From: Thozetella sp. PMI_491 | Lineage: Eukaryota; Ascomycota; Sordariomycetes; Chaetosphaeriales; Chaetosphaeriaceae | NCBI GenBank assembly: GCA_021432635.1 | Contig: MU270089.1 | Coordinates: forward strand, 195,826 to 259,825 | DNA: 64,000 nt | Direction: 5' to 3' | Part shown: positions 33,812 through 45,179 of the stretch, one piece after another | How the letters are laid out: each line of letters starts with the position of its first letter | Position numbering within the stretch: the stretch's first letter is position 1 | Made by a program: the position numbers and the translations under genes | The notes under the pieces: generated by a model | Seen by the model: the letters and a program-made list of their open reading frames with translations, nothing else | Databases searched by the model: none | What the model was told of the DNA's origin: nothing

Positions 33812-35451
33812 GGCTGCTACGTCTTGCTCAAGTGCTTGTTTGGTTGCGATTTTGGCGTACTGGGCTTGTTCAGCGTGCTGGAAATGCCAAAATGGAGGGA
33901 ATCCGTACAGATGGGTAATAAGGCGACGTACAAAGCGCTCTCTGGCGATGCATACGGCGGGTGTTCTATCATGTTTATATGCAGTGGTGAGGCCATCACA
34001 CGATGCAGGAAGTGGCGCATTCCTTGGCGTTGGTGCTTGTTGGGCTTTCCCGGAGCTGAGCCCTGTAGCCCACCGCCAATGGGTAGGATTGGGGGCCGAT
34101 CCACACCTAATCGCTTTCTTGGCTGATGCCAATGACGTGTGGATCTGCACCCCGGATTGCCCTACGAACTAGCCGTCCAAGATTTCTCTTCTCTTCTCGA
34201 CGAGAACTAGACAATTTGACAGGGTACTTATGTTGAGGCATTACCCAATCGGGCTACCTAGAGACAGCGCGGCGTCGACTTGGGAAATCGCAGTACTTTG
34301 CATGCTCCGGCGAGTTAGCCTTGTTTGCCCCAATTCTTGGCTTGCGCGTGGAGAGTTGCGCTGCCAGCTGGCCTCCTCCCTTTGCATCAGCTGCTGGGGA
34401 TTGTATGGGGCAACAAACTGACAGTCATCTTTGCGAGTCACGGGCTTTCTTGCGCCAACAACGCTGGAGGGTCGCTTGTAGCTCCGCAGAGCCCACCGAA
34501 TTCTCCGATCGTAGGTGAGGACGTGGCACATTCGACTGGTGCTCAACCAGTAGAATACGAGTGTAGCGCTGCTGCCTTCGATGGAGCACGACCAGTCCTC
34601 ACCATTGCAGCAGGGCAGCTGATCCTCGGCTACGCTGCCAACCAAAGAGCCTGAAACAAAACTGACCGATCCCGAACAACACCGCCTTGGCACCGCCTTG
34701 CACTATTTGATCCGGTCTTGTCCGTGGTGGCGCCTACCAGGCTCACTAGAGGCATTCCCTATTCCCATAAGGCGATATAGCAGTCGTCCTGCTTAGGAAA
34801 ATGACCCGCATCTTGATGCCTAAGCCTGTAGTTCACGCTTGTGTTATTTAATTGTGCCAGTTGTTGTATTTGACTATAGCCGTAAGCCTCACCTTAGATC
34901 CTAGTACACTACTTATCATAGTACACTGGTTGTCCTAGTGTATCCTCTATCCTGGTACTTTTCTTCTCCCAGCACATTTCTCATCCTAGTATACTCTTTA
35001 TCCCAATGTCTCGTTGTCATAGTATATGCTAATGTAGCTTGGTCCTTAGTTGAAGACGTCCGCCGCTTTCTACACCACTCTGCTCGGCTATGTTAATGTG
35101 AAACTCTTTAAAACTATAGCCGCAGGGTTAAAAGATTAAAATATCTTTACCGGAACCTAACAAGGGGGGGGTAGAGGACATGAAAGTCTATGGCGCTCAA
35201 CGTCGAACACTTGGTATAGCCTGTGTTCGGGCAATCGTATGCGACTGCTGAGCTGCCTTCACGCGCGACCGGTTATCAGCTTGAAGAGAGAGACTCGATT
35301 CCAATGTTTTTGGCCGGTCTCCACAGATTTATGACTCGATTTCCACTCAAAGAATGTCTGCATGTGGGACACTGACTGGGCCAGCTCGACCTCCGACGTG
35401 AATGTCGAGTATTGCCCACTAACTCGCGCCTCATGGTGTTGCTCTATCTCC
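33812..35451. other. Intergenic, with degenerate short repeats
   Basis: No gene that I can support. The ORFs at 33723-34172 and 34241-34693 on both strands overlap and look random. From about 34780 the DNA turns AT-rich and carries the 17-18 bp repeat listed separately. A homopolymer of G lies at 35164-35171. Confidence 0.45.
34897..35034. repeat. Degenerate 17-18 bp tandem repeat, about 8 units
   Basis: Successive units read like CCTAGTACACT, CATAGTACACT, CCTAGTGTATC, CCTGGTACTTT, CCCAGCACATT, CCTAGTATACT, CCCAATGTC and CATAGTATA, at 17-18 bp spacing. Two similar units recur near 37126-37150 (CCTAGCACAGC, CCTGGTACACA). The units are too diverged for a young array. Confidence 0.6.
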
Positions 35452-36607
35452 TTAACGCTGTACGCGGATAGTTAGTTCGAAGATGGCAACATCGCATGGA
35501 TTCAAGGGCACGTGCATATTTCGAGTGGCTGAATTCATCCAGAGCAGCAGTCTTCCCAAGATGCCAGGCACTGCAGGCATTGGCTTTTTCATCGCTCTCT
35601 CATAGGATTGAGTTATCTCCGACATCGTCACACATCCGGATGTGAGAGTTAGGATTTTATGAAGATATCTTTCGTGGTTCTGTGAAGAGGTCAGATGGCT
35701 TCTGTCAGCTTGCTCAACAATTCTGGCAACCAAGAAGCGAGGATCCCGGCCAAGCCAGCATGACGACAAACTTTTAGAACACCCGCGCCAACACTTCCTA
35801 TGTCTTCAGAGGCCTGCAGTAAGCCTAAAGTCAGCGAGAATATTCGAAAGAATGGCATGCGAGCTCACATACAATGAGAGCTATGGTAGTCTGCTCGGTA
35901 AGACCTTGTTGGAAGATGGCTACGGCTAGGGATCCGAGGAAGCCATCGAAATTTTCCATGAAGAAGCCTGGTCGGATAATTCTAGAACATGAATGTCGAT
36001 CAGTCATCCAACAACAGAGGAAACTGAGAAATTGCGCCCGGCTCACATCCAATTGAGGCCCTTGGTCCCGAGGTCCTGGCAATACCGCTCTACGTTTCTC
36101 TTGGCACGATGAGACTGGTCCTGGGCGTCATCTTCTTTGACCCCCGGAGGAATCGTGCTCGAGTAGATAAACGCCGAAACGGCGAATTCGAGACCAAGAT
36201 CTGCCAGAAGCTATCGTGCACGTATGCTTAGTCTGGCGGGTGGAGAACAGCTAGGTTCCAGGGAGCGGGGCTCTCACCTTGCCTTGAGTCTCTTCCGCCG
36301 CGGCATCCTTGCCAAGGCCGGGGTATGCGAGGACCGCGAACACACCCCAAATACCGCCCTGGGAATCGGCGTCTTCGAAAATCTTTCGGATTCCAGCAGC
36401 ATCATCCAAATTCCCTTCCGTCAGCGTGATCTGCCCTGCATGTTCGCGCTCCTTCTCGAGAAGAAGACGCGCCCGTGCGGAGGAGGCGCTGCGGGTCAGT
36501 GCTAGCACGTGGTAGTCTGCCGCATCTGCAGCAAGGAGCGAATGGATCAAACCCATGCCCTGCTTGCCGGTGGCACCAGTTACAAGAATATTTCTTATCG
36601 CCGCCAT
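35452..36607 (-). CDS. NmrA-like NAD(P)-binding protein
   Basis: Five exons: 36607-36278, 36210-36047, 35981-35873, 35813-35772, 35679-35452. They give 290 residues in frame. The N-terminus has the Rossmann loop VTGATGKQGMGL at residues 9-20. The body carries the NmrA signatures: GNLDD near 65, GKLLADLGLEFAVSAFIYSS across intron 1, SHRAKRNVERY, and IRPGFFMENFDGFLG across intron 2, then ASEDIGSVGAGVLK. The C-terminal part (ERAMKKPMPAVPGILGRLLLW) matches the helical end of the family. Members bind NAD(P) as redox sensors or act as isoflavone-reductase-like enzymes, usually in the cytosol or nucleus. Exon 4 is only 42 bp. The last 20 residues diverge from the family, so the true 3' end may differ slightly. 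No sign of decay. Confidence 0.85.
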
Positions 36608-37210
36608 GTCAGAGGCTGCCGCAGGCTTGGAAACTAGAGCGTTTGAAGATTTTTCGGGGACTGAATGAATGCGGGTTTGGCGAAATCAGCTCTGCGGTCA
36701 GCACTGGTTTGTTTTGTTTTACCAGCGCTGACTACGAAGCATGTGAGTGTTCCGATTTGAGCTAGACTCGATCCAACTTCAGCCATTGATCCAAACTTCA
36801 GACATACGTAAAACTCAGACATCTCTACAATATATACCACTCAAAATCAACGTTAGGCCCATATCGGCTTTTTGACTTCAGCTTACTTTCAGCAAAGTAA
36901 GCTCCCACTCCCGCCTCCACATCTAGATCCGATATTAAAGAGTATCTATGAATTTGGAGACTAATCCCAACCTTATTTTAAAAGGTCTAACTTTAGATTA
37001 TTAACTATTATATCGGTGACACAGCCTGCCTAATTAAGTTTAGTATGTGCCTACTTGCCAGCCTTTCTCGCCAAGGTATTTTTAGTATATCGGGTCCACT
37101 TTTCCCTTATTTCTTCTCTCCTAGCACAGCACGCTTCATCCTGGTACACAGTTACTAGAATCTTCACTAGAGAAAAAGAGGCACGCCTCGAACGATACGT
37201 TATATAATTT
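36608..37210. other. AT-rich intergenic DNA
   Basis: Upstream region of the NmrA-like gene, passing at about 36850 into AT-rich DNA with TATATA runs. Two units of the 17-18 bp repeat occur near 37130. No gene seen. Confidence 0.5.
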
Positions 37211-37578
37211 AAACAAATATAAACGAGCTAGAATTAGCTGCCTTAGATTTACTAGAGAGTAGGAGCGGAATTTGAACGCCACACTATCTCACTAGATAAA
37301 TATAAACGAGCTAGAATTGGCTGCCTTAAATTCAATGGAGTGTAAGAGTGCACTTTGAGCGCCTCATTATCGCAGTAAACAACTATGAGCGAGCTAGAAT
37401 TGGCTGCCTTAAATTCACTATAGGACAGCAGTGTACTTTGAGCGCCACATTGTCTCACTAAACAAAAATATACGCGCTAGAATTGGCTGCCTTAAATTCA
37501 CCATAGGGTAGGAGTGTACTTTGAACGCCGCATTGCCTCACTAAACGACCATAAACGATCTAGAATTGGCTTCCTTAA
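37211..37578. repeat. 83-bp tandem repeat, about 4.4 copies
   Basis: Copies begin at 37211, 37294, 37377, 37460 and 37543, exactly 83 bp apart. Each has AAAC..ATAAACGAGCTAGAATT followed by GGCTGCCTTAAATTCA, a variable stretch with GTAGGAGTG, TTTGAACGCC and CATTGCCTCACT. The fifth copy breaks off after CCTTAAAC. Copies differ by about 10-20%. The unit is not a multiple of three, so it is not a coding repeat. Confidence 0.9.
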
Positions 37579-37825
37579 ACGCTGGGCTAGATCTCCGAAG
37601 ACTCTGTACAACGGAACAGCTTTGGCGAACACTCTAGGACAGGCTCTCATATAACGAGTGCTACACGTAGAGTACAGGCTGCAAAAGATTCTCCTCCCAT
37701 TGACAATCTGACTAGCCACCCAACCCATCTCGTACGTTGCCAAGTAGAAATCTTATGATTTATTCCATGGAATTGCTCATTATTGTTTAAGCCGGCTCTA
37801 ACCAACACTTCACAGAAAAATCGGA

Positions 37826-38248
37826 ATGTCTCATGCGGCCAAAGGGTGGTACGTCGTCCACTGGACGTACACGTTTAAGTGGCAAAAATGCACCAACAAA
37901 TCAAGCCAGCATACGTGCAATAAACATCCAGAGCAGTGCAGCATGGAACAAACTCCAGATGACACCATCTCACACATATGGTACGGGAGTAGCCCGCCTG
38001 GAGAGAAGCTTACAGATGAGGGCAAAAACAAGTGGCATAAGGATGTGGCCTACCCAGAAATCCAAGCATATATTGAATCTCATATTACAAAGTATATGAC
38101 TGCAAACGTCACAAAAATGCAGAAGAAACCCAAAACTCGTCGCGCGATAGTAGCAGATTACAATTACGCCTACTTGAAAGAAGACAAAATCAATAAACAG
38201 GAGAAAGAGCCTGATAAGGGGAAATGCATAGATAAAAAGAAGAAGTAG
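37826..38248 (+). CDS. Small unrecognised Lys-rich protein
   Basis: ATG-started frame of 140 residues without introns. The first half has aromatic residues and four Cys (GWYVVHWTYTFKWQKC, HTCNKHPEQC). The middle resembles a helical region (DVAYPEIQAYIESHITKYM), and the tail is strongly basic, ending KCIDKKKK. There is no signal peptide or membrane helix. I recognise no family. It stands alone in AT-rich, repeat-bearing DNA between the NmrA-like gene and the secreted lectin-like gene, where spurious ORFs of this length are less likely because stops are frequent. It may be a short orphan gene or the remnant of a longer one. Confidence 0.4.
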   Translation: MSHAAKGWYVVHWTYTFKWQKCTNKSSQHTCNKHPEQCSMEQTPDDTISHIWYGSSPPGEKLTDEGKNKWHKDVAYPEIQAYIESHITKYMTANVTKMQKKPKTRRAIVADYNYAYLKEDKINKQEKEPDKGKCIDKKKK

Positions 38249-39061
38249 ACAGAGATATTAGTTAACTACATGTAGTGAGGTATGCTATACTTAACCATGC
38301 AGTCTAAGGCCAACCAGGTGAGGCTAGGTTCAAGATCGAAACGAGTGACGTAGAAATTTCGAAACTCTTGCATAAAAGCTTTCTGAGTCTTTTATATATT
38401 ATACAATACCTTCAACTAATCGTATTAATATTAGCGGCCTCTGCTTAACGTGTCGAGTTAGATACTTTGAGATTGCTTAACCATATTTACTCCTAAATAG
38501 TTATCCCGGCCTCGATTGCGCCATTCGCATCTTATTCACCTTTTCTGTCAAGATATCTAATGTTCCTGTCAGAATAGCGATGCTGCCTTGCGTTATAAAT
38601 AATACTATAGTAATATAGTGGAGTATGAACGGCACAAGTGGACAAGCACAGTTGTCTAGCACAGCGGATACCATACCCAGCATCTTAGGCACAAGGAGCG
38701 AATCAAGCAATCACACATTAAAACAGATTGATGGAAAGCCTAGAATGAGAGCGTATGATTATACTGTAGTGTAGGTTATATGGCGGGTCATATAAGAATT
38801 AAGCTAGGGGAAAAAAGTCCTCCTCTAGTAAGGGAAAATATAACGTATGACCAGCAGCGCAGATAAAGATGATCTCTTGTGGTTATGCATTCGATCAAAA
38901 ACAAACTCTCGTATGGAACGAAAGCAAGAAAGTAAAGCAAGGATGGGAACAAGCTACCAGCAGAACAGCGGCTCCACCGAAGCATTCTCAACAGCAATTT
39001 ACATACAAACAATGCCCTACCCCCAACCCAAAGGATTACTAAACCCTCTTAAGCAACAGCT
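38249..39061. other. Intergenic, no gene seen
   Basis: AT-rich DNA with short frames only. The minus ORF at 38501-38710 has one hydrophobic stretch but no support. Confidence 0.45.
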
Positions 39062-39499
39062 TTAGCACTGGCCCTCATTGGGGTCAATGTAGTAATAGAA
39101 CGTAGCGGTGTCCGCTGAATCGCCTCCATCCCGGGACTTCTTGACAATCTGACTTCCGTGCTGGCACGCGGTCCTCTCGACCTGAAAGCCGCGATAGCAG
39201 CCCTCGTAGCTGAGAAACTGTGGATTGTTCGCGTCAACATTCGTAAGCTCCATATTCATTCTATAGAACTGGCCAGTCCTTTGGCTCTTGTCGTAGTTGT
39301 AGCAGTGTGTGACCTTTTGATTTGCTTGGTAGGTTCTCGGGACGATGTTGGTACAGAAGTCCTTGATAGCGTCGTCGACAGTGCCACCATTGACGTAAAG
39401 GTCCCAGAATACGTCCCCGCTCCCGTAACACTCGGCGCTCACAAAAGAGGCAGAAGTGGCCAGAAAGGCCATGAGGGAAGCTGCCTTGAAGAACAACAT
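39062..39499 (-). CDS. Secreted Y3-like glycan-binding protein
   Basis: Single exon, 145 residues from the ATG at 39499. The signal peptide is MLFFKAASLMAFLATSASFVSA, and the mature protein starts ECYGSG. Six Cys are spread over the mature part (CYGSG, KDFC, THCYN, GCYRG, TACQHG and the final GQC), enough for three disulfides. The order CY.SG..., THCYN, GCYRGF..E...C.HG and the closing DPNEGQC match the domain of the fungal glycan-binding protein Y3 as I recall it. Y3 proteins are small secreted lectin-like proteins. A TATA-like box (TATATAA on the minus strand, 39661-39668) lies 162 bp upstream of the ATG. The role could be carbohydrate binding in defence or host contact; this is inferred. 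The family assignment rests on motif memory rather than a search. Confidence 0.78.
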   Translation of the reverse strand: MLFFKAASLMAFLATSASFVSAECYGSGDVFWDLYVNGGTVDDAIKDFCTNIVPRTYQANQKVTHCYNYDKSQRTGQFYRMNMELTNVDANNPQFLSYEGCYRGFQVERTACQHGSQIVKKSRDGGDSADTATFYYYIDPNEGQC

Positions 39500-41284
39500 G
39501 GTCGAGAGTTTTGCACTGGTTTTAGACCTTTGCTTGAGGGGGAAAGAATGAGTTAGGGTTCGTGGGTCTGGACTAGATGTTGTCGATATGTGAATGTAGC
39601 AGCAACGATGAGATGTTCGGATTGAAGGAGAGGGAAGCACAACTCTCAAGTTCTGGAGGATTATATAGTATTTTTCCGTCACCTTTTTTTTTTAACAGGG
39701 ACTTGTGATATTTGCAACAATCTCAGTCACTGCGCCATTGCATTGCAGACTAACCTCTTTTCATGGGAGGCACTCTTCTCGTCAAATAATGATTCAACAA
39801 GTCCCGTGCAGGTTGGCTGGGAAAGAGTTGCCGAATTTCTGTTCAGCCCCGCTGACTGTCCAGCATCGAAGGTGACATTAAGATGTTGGGCTAGTTGGGT
39901 AAAGACACCAGAACCAGTAAAGCGCAAGCGAGGTTTCTTCGCGAGGTCAAGTGCTTACCCTCCTATGCAGGGCTGTGGTTCTAGTCCTTAGTTTGTTTTA
40001 GTCATGATTTTTAAGGACTAACTTAGTCTTTGTCCAGAGCTTGGACTAACTGAAGATATTTTGTCCTTTTTAATCAATCGATATGGATATAAATATATTT
40101 TTTTAATTTTTTTAAACCAGTTTTATATATCTATCTATTATCTATTTGAGTATTTTTACTGATGCGACTTTAAGATTTAATTTTTATTTATTTATTAAAA
40201 ATTTGTATAATTTCAACATTGGTCGAAGTCAAGATTCTGACTAAACTGACTAAAATCACAGCTCTGCTCTTATGGTGCGGCTTTGGGGGACTTTCGGGTA
40301 CAGATTGCTTCCTTTCAAAGTCTTGGCAAAATAATTATGCGACTCCGATGTTACAATGCCAGGGTTAGAGCGGCCGAATTACACGATGGCTATCAACTCG
40401 GTCAGGAACTGTTATGTCAAGTTTCCGATGACCAATTTCTCGCCGAGACGCTCCACAATTTACTGTCTGCCCTTGGGTTTCACGCACTGATTAAGAATTG
40501 AAGCCCCGCTGCTTTCTTGGTGGAATTGAGCGCCATTGGCCCTTCTTATAGCGGCAAACTCGACCAACGTCGGAGTTGATATTGTTCGGACCAGCCACTG
40601 CGAACCCGTTTTCTTTGTAGCACTGAGCCTTACTGGGAACCCCGAGTCGAAGAGGTTACGAGGCACCTGCGAGCCTTGCCCGCTCAACTTGAACGTTAAG
40701 TTTACTACCATGTCGCTAAGGCCTGCACTATCTATATATAGGCACCATAACAATGTATTGACCTTCTCGTATCTCATATCCTGGCTAAATTCTCAGCTGT
40801 TGGGTTTATCTAGTGGTCCAAAGATTAAGATATATCCGTTCCTGGCACCAATCTCGCCCCAGCTGGCAGCTCGACAGACAACGCCTAGACAGTGGATACC
40901 GAAGATCACATCTTCAGCCCCGCTAATGGGGAGTATTAAGGGACGGAAGCGCACTAAGCCATTATGTACCCTTCTTAAGCAGTCAGCTCGATTAGGAAGC
41001 TGGCCGAGACGTTTATGTTTTTATATGATCTGAGTATAAGTCAAAGCGGCGGCAACCTAATCACGCAAAAGCACATTTCTATTGAGGATGAGGCTTTGGA
41101 AACACGGCCCATGATCAGACTTTAGGATGCCAGCTGTAAAGTGTAGTGGCAAACAATAGCGATTCGGAGGAAATATGCGGTAACGACAGGGCTCTGACAA
41201 ACGCATCTAGGCGAGCAAAAGAAAAGAGAAGGGCGGAGTGTCATTGAGTCTGCTAGGATTCTAAGCAGGCTCTCTTCTCCCGAT
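39500..41284. other. Intergenic, very AT-rich core
   Basis: Contains the promoter of the Y3-like gene and, at about 40010-40260, a strongly AT-rich tract with long T and A runs that fits C-to-T decay. The frames on either side (39743-39991, 40283-40501, 40536-41033) have no recognisable features. Confidence 0.45.
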
Positions 41285-41839
41285 CTACTCTGCCACCGGG
41301 TCGGCGGCGGTGACATCCAGATCCTTCCCAATGAACGCGAATTCCAAGCCCTCTCGCAAGACTCCATCGTGTTTACTCCCGTAAGGGAACGGTTTCGACT
41401 CGCCCGTCATCTGGTAGCCACGGCGATGGTACCAAGCGACCAGCTCCGTGCGGGCCGAGACGACGTCCATCTCCATCCTCTTGCTGCCCCATCTCTTCCG
41501 GGTGTAATCTTCTGCATACTCAAGCATCTGGCGTCCGAGGCCGGTGCTGTGGAACATCGGGTCGACGGCCAGCATGGCGAGCCACGCCTTGTTTTCGTCG
41601 ACCTTGCGGACCCCACAGGTTGCGAGGAGTAGCCCGCTCTCGTCAGCGCCGACCAGGAGCCCGCTCTCGGGGATGGCTAGCCGATCGATGATCTCCTGCG
41701 CACTGGTGACGTCAATGCGCTCACTGGTCAGGAAGACCTGCGTGGTGTTGTCGGCGCGAAAGGCCGCGTTGATGAGCGCCTCGAGGCGAGCAACATCGTC
41801 GTGGGTGGCGAGGCGGAAGCTGAGCGTGGTGGTGGCCAT
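41285..41839 (-). CDS. GNAT family N-acetyltransferase
   Basis: Single exon of 184 residues from the ATG at 41839 (MATTTLSFRLATHDDVARLEALINAAF). It has the GNAT fold order: N-terminal helix, GLLVGADESGLLLATCGVRK as the beta-2/beta-3 part, AWLAMLAVDPMFHSTGLGRQML as the acetyl-CoA loop with the (Q/R)xxGxG-type STGLGR, then VSARTELVAWYHRRGYQMTGESKPFPYG, the standard C-terminal motif. It transfers an acetyl group from acetyl-CoA to an amine. The substrate is unknown. Length is normal and no break is seen. It stands alone between two gene-free stretches. Confidence 0.9.
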   Translation of the reverse strand: MATTTLSFRLATHDDVARLEALINAAFRADNTTQVFLTSERIDVTSAQEIIDRLAIPESGLLVGADESGLLLATCGVRKVDENKAWLAMLAVDPMFHSTGLGRQMLEYAEDYTRKRWGSKRMEMDVVSARTELVAWYHRRGYQMTGESKPFPYGSKHDGVLREGLEFAFIGKDLDVTAADPVAE

Positions 41840-44141
41840 GTTGCGCGCAGCGGTAGAACTGAGAATTTTGCAGTGTTTTTATTAAGGTGTTGGATTGCGA
41901 CTGTCTTGTTTATACTCTCGTCGTCATCGCCATCATCCTCGTGCCGTGAAGTTTGCTTTTATACCGGATTGGGTAGACGCGAAGTAAGGCCAGGACCTAG
42001 GAAACGTTGGCGGCCGCGGCGGCCCTGGTAAATTAGGGTGTGTGCCAGGGCGCGCCCCGGGTCGTCGCACGCCGGAAGAAGGGCGCGCGCCTAATAATGG
42101 GCCCAGTTGTCGGGGCTAAGCGGCCGAAACAGGCAGGTAAGGCTTTAAAAGCCTCACCACGCGCGGCTACCGCCAAGTTTGCGCCGACGCCCTTTCGGCC
42201 GCTCAATTCCGTATTCTATTTTTCAAGGGGAGACATCATTCTGTAGGTAGCAAAATGCAACCTGAAGAAACATCCCTCAAGCGCACCGAAGTAAACGATA
42301 CACGCAGGCACCCTCACGGCGCATATGCATGTGCTTCGGTCAATATAGGTATTTAGAGGCTCCGCTACTACCGCCACTACTGGTGCACGGTGTGGACCAT
42401 AATACAGCACCATCACGTCGCTTTTTGTAAGGAAACTAGAGCATCAATCGTTACTTTAGGCACTACTTTGGGCAAGGTACCGAGAAATAAGGATAACTGC
42501 CCAGGTAATAAAGGCTAGAAACACCTGACTTACAGAGCGACAACATTCTTAAAAATGAAGCATTTAGGAGGAATAGTGGCTAAGAATTCAGATGTCAAGA
42601 TATTATTCAAATTAGGGTATAAAGGGTATCCGTGGCGCTCAATTGTTGATGAGACATGTTACTATTGTTTCCGTCGACAGTCTTGCCCTGGCCATTAATT
42701 TAGGAGCCGCGAACTGACCCGGCTACGTAATTTGGCTTCTCACTTCCCTCGCCATCCTCATTATTTTCGTCGCTCTCGCTGTCATTGAAAGACCATTCGT
42801 CGAGTTCTTGTTCTGCGTTGTCCACTGAGGAAGAGAACATGGTAACTGTGGTGAAGACGTCAATAGCAGATGAATGATACATCTGGTCATTCCCGAACAC
42901 CAAAGGCCCCGGGTGCCTTTCCGCTAGCACCCTCCTTCTTCTGATGGGAGGGAATATAGTTGCCTGCCAACGACCAATTCAGCCAAGTTTTCAGCGTAGA
43001 TGGTTGGGTGGCAACCCGAATTTGGATCTTCTGGAAACGATGAACCCGTTAAAAGGCCCGAGAGTGGTATCGGTCAGGAAAGGCTGCCCCCAACCCCAAC
43101 CCCGGGGAGGTCTTTCATGATCCAGCTCGTTGCAACATCCTCTCGGACCTGTCTTCACAGTCGCGCATCCGGCGAGCAAAACGACAGCAATTTTATGGAA
43201 TGACTTGTTTCTCTATTAGAGAGCCACTCAGTCGCGGCGACAAATAGAATTTTAACAGTTATCGTACTCGTTTGTATGTCGGCGCAGGCTGGGCAAACAA
43301 CCGCCTTCGCTATATGAATAACTCGTTGCGATTTCCGACGCATTCAAAGACCGTAGCGTCCAGGGCTATAGCTTAAGGGGTATGTCAGCGGGTCAGTTGA
43401 GAAGGCAGTAGGTAACTGGGATGAGCTTAACACAACGTGATAGCTTTTACTCACCGAGAGTGGGCTGCTGCAGTCACCACTGTGCTAGACACCCTCGTCC
43501 CGGCTACTAAGCTCGGGAAAGTGATGCAATCTCGATAAATAAAGAATAGGGTCTATTAAATTTTGAAAGGTGCATTATCGATGAGGTATTTGAGAATTTT
43601 TGATTATTTAACGTTGGGGTCTACAAGGACTATCCGACTTCTCGCGCCTTTTCTCTGTTCGAATATGGCACTAGCCCCGCGTCATCGCGATCGTGGTCCA
43701 CGGGGTAACTTCCATTTTCCTGAGCTTCTTTCTCAGGACCGTCAGATAGTCGTGTATAGGGCCATCAGACTGCCCAGGGGCCAAGTGGTTGCATTGGCTT
43801 ACATTACCTATGTAGGTACCGCTGTTTAACTGTGAAGTCCGTCGGTCAGGGTGTTCCCGACGGCGGGATTGGCGCATGGTCCCCACTCCACTCACCGTTC
43901 AGCTATAGGCCGCCCTCGAGGAAGGTTCACGCATTTAGTAAGCTAAGCGAATCCGAGTCCGGTGGCGCTCCGCTCCGGCCGGTCGGGGTTGAAACCTTCC
44001 ACTTCCGCTCATCTTTACGACGAGGTTAAAGCTCTGCAATCACCAAGAACGTCGCGCCTTGGCCCCGAGTACTGTCCCAAGTCTCGTCCCAGCTTGTACT
44101 ACGAAACTTGTGATCTACAGTTCGCCGAGCCGCTGCCCGAC
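41840..44141. other. Intergenic, no gene seen
   Basis: First a GC-rich part (42000-42200, with GCGGCCGCGGCGGCC and several GGGCGCGC runs) upstream of the GNAT gene, then mixed DNA. The minus frame at 42700-42930 has an acidic tail (SESDENNEDGEGSEK) but no start and no partner exons. I see no gene. Confidence 0.4.
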
Positions 44142-45179
44142 ATGAGCGACAAAGAAGGCGCGACGATGCGTCTTTATCAAATTAAGGCGCCGGGTCCGCT
44201 TTCCCAGAGCGTTAAGCTCATAACCGCGCCCCAGCCATCCACGACTCTCGAAGAAGGCAAAATTCTCGTCAAGGTCGCCTTCGCGGGTCTCAACCCCTTG
44301 GACTACAAGGTCGCTGAAGGTGGGCTTGTCAGCAAAATCCAGTTTCGGTTTCCCAAATGCCCTGGCATGGACTTCAGCGGCGTTGTCGTTGCGGTTGGCG
44401 CTGGCGTGCCAGATATCAAGCCGGGTGACAACGTGATGGGCCGCATGCATCCTTTCCAGTCCGGAGGCTCCCTGTCCGAGTACTTGATCGCATCGCGCGA
44501 CGACATTGGGGTGCTTCCCGGCAACGTCACACTAGAACAAGCCGGAGGTGCGCCGACCGTGGCGTTGACGGCGTATCAGACTATGGCTCCCTTCGTCCAA
44601 GCTGGCGACAAGGTCTTCATCAACGGCGGGTCTGGCGGCACCGGTACCTATGCCATTCAGGTTGCCAAGGCGCTGGGCTGCCAAGTCACGGTAACCTGTT
44701 CGACAGGCAAGGTCGCCCTCTGTAAGGAGCTCGGCGCGGACGAGATCATTGACTACACAAATACGGACGTTGCTGCAAAGTTGCGTGAGGGCGGCAAACT
44801 ATACAAAGTTGCCGTAGATAACGTTGGGAAAACAAACCTATTTAGCATTGCGGATCAGTTTCTTGTGCCCGATGGACGGTTTAGGCTCGTCGGAGCTCCA
44901 AGTTCGCTTGGGACAGCGTTGAGCTTGGCGTCGAATATGGTCTCGAGCAAGCTGCTGCCGACCTACCTCGGCGGAAGCAAGCACAAATTCGACGCATTTG
45001 TCACAAAAAATTCCCACGAAGAACTTACGCAGATTGCAGAATGGATGGGAGAAGGAAAGGTCAAGACGGTAGTCGACTCGGTGTTCCCGTTCGAGGAGGC
45101 ACTCAAGGCGTTTGAGAAGTTGAAGACAGGATCCAGCACCGGAAAGGTGCTTGTGTCGGTACAGAAAGAGGAAGCCTGA
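44142..45179 (+). CDS. MDR-family quinone oxidoreductase-like protein
   Basis: Single exon of 345 residues from the ATG at 44142 (MSDKEGATMRLYQ); the ATG at 44166 is an alternative start. Medium-chain dehydrogenase/reductase features: the N-terminal GroES-like domain with VAFAGLNPLDYKV and FPKCPGMDFSGVVVAVGAGV, the loop GDNVMGRM, then the Rossmann motif INGGSGGTGTYAIQVAKALG and the ELGADEIIDYT block. The C-terminus has AFEKLKTGSSTGKVLVSV. The catalytic and structural zinc Cys residues of alcohol dehydrogenases are absent, so this belongs with the zinc-free, NADPH-dependent quinone/enone reductases (similar to human RTN4IP1-type proteins). Probably cytosolic or mitochondrial. No intron and no damage. 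Confidence 0.92.
   Translation: MSDKEGATMRLYQIKAPGPLSQSVKLITAPQPSTTLEEGKILVKVAFAGLNPLDYKVAEGGLVSKIQFRFPKCPGMDFSGVVVAVGAGVPDIKPGDNVMGRMHPFQSGGSLSEYLIASRDDIGVLPGNVTLEQAGGAPTVALTAYQTMAPFVQAGDKVFINGGSGGTGTYAIQVAKALGCQVTVTCSTGKVALCKELGADEIIDYTNTDVAAKLREGGKLYKVAVDNVGKTNLFSIADQFLVPDGRFRLVGAPSSLGTALSLASNMVSSKLLPTYLGGSKHKFDAFVTKNSHEELTQIAEWMGEGKVKTVVDSVFPFEEALKAFEKLKTGSSTGKVLVSVQKEEA

Noticed and set aside
37211-37578. CRISPR-like array
   Set aside because: The units are contiguous 83-bp copies without spacers, in a eukaryotic genome.
36850-40260. AT-rich, repeat-bearing DNA as an old mobile element
   Set aside because: No terminal repeats, no transposase or polymerase motifs and no target-site duplication were seen.
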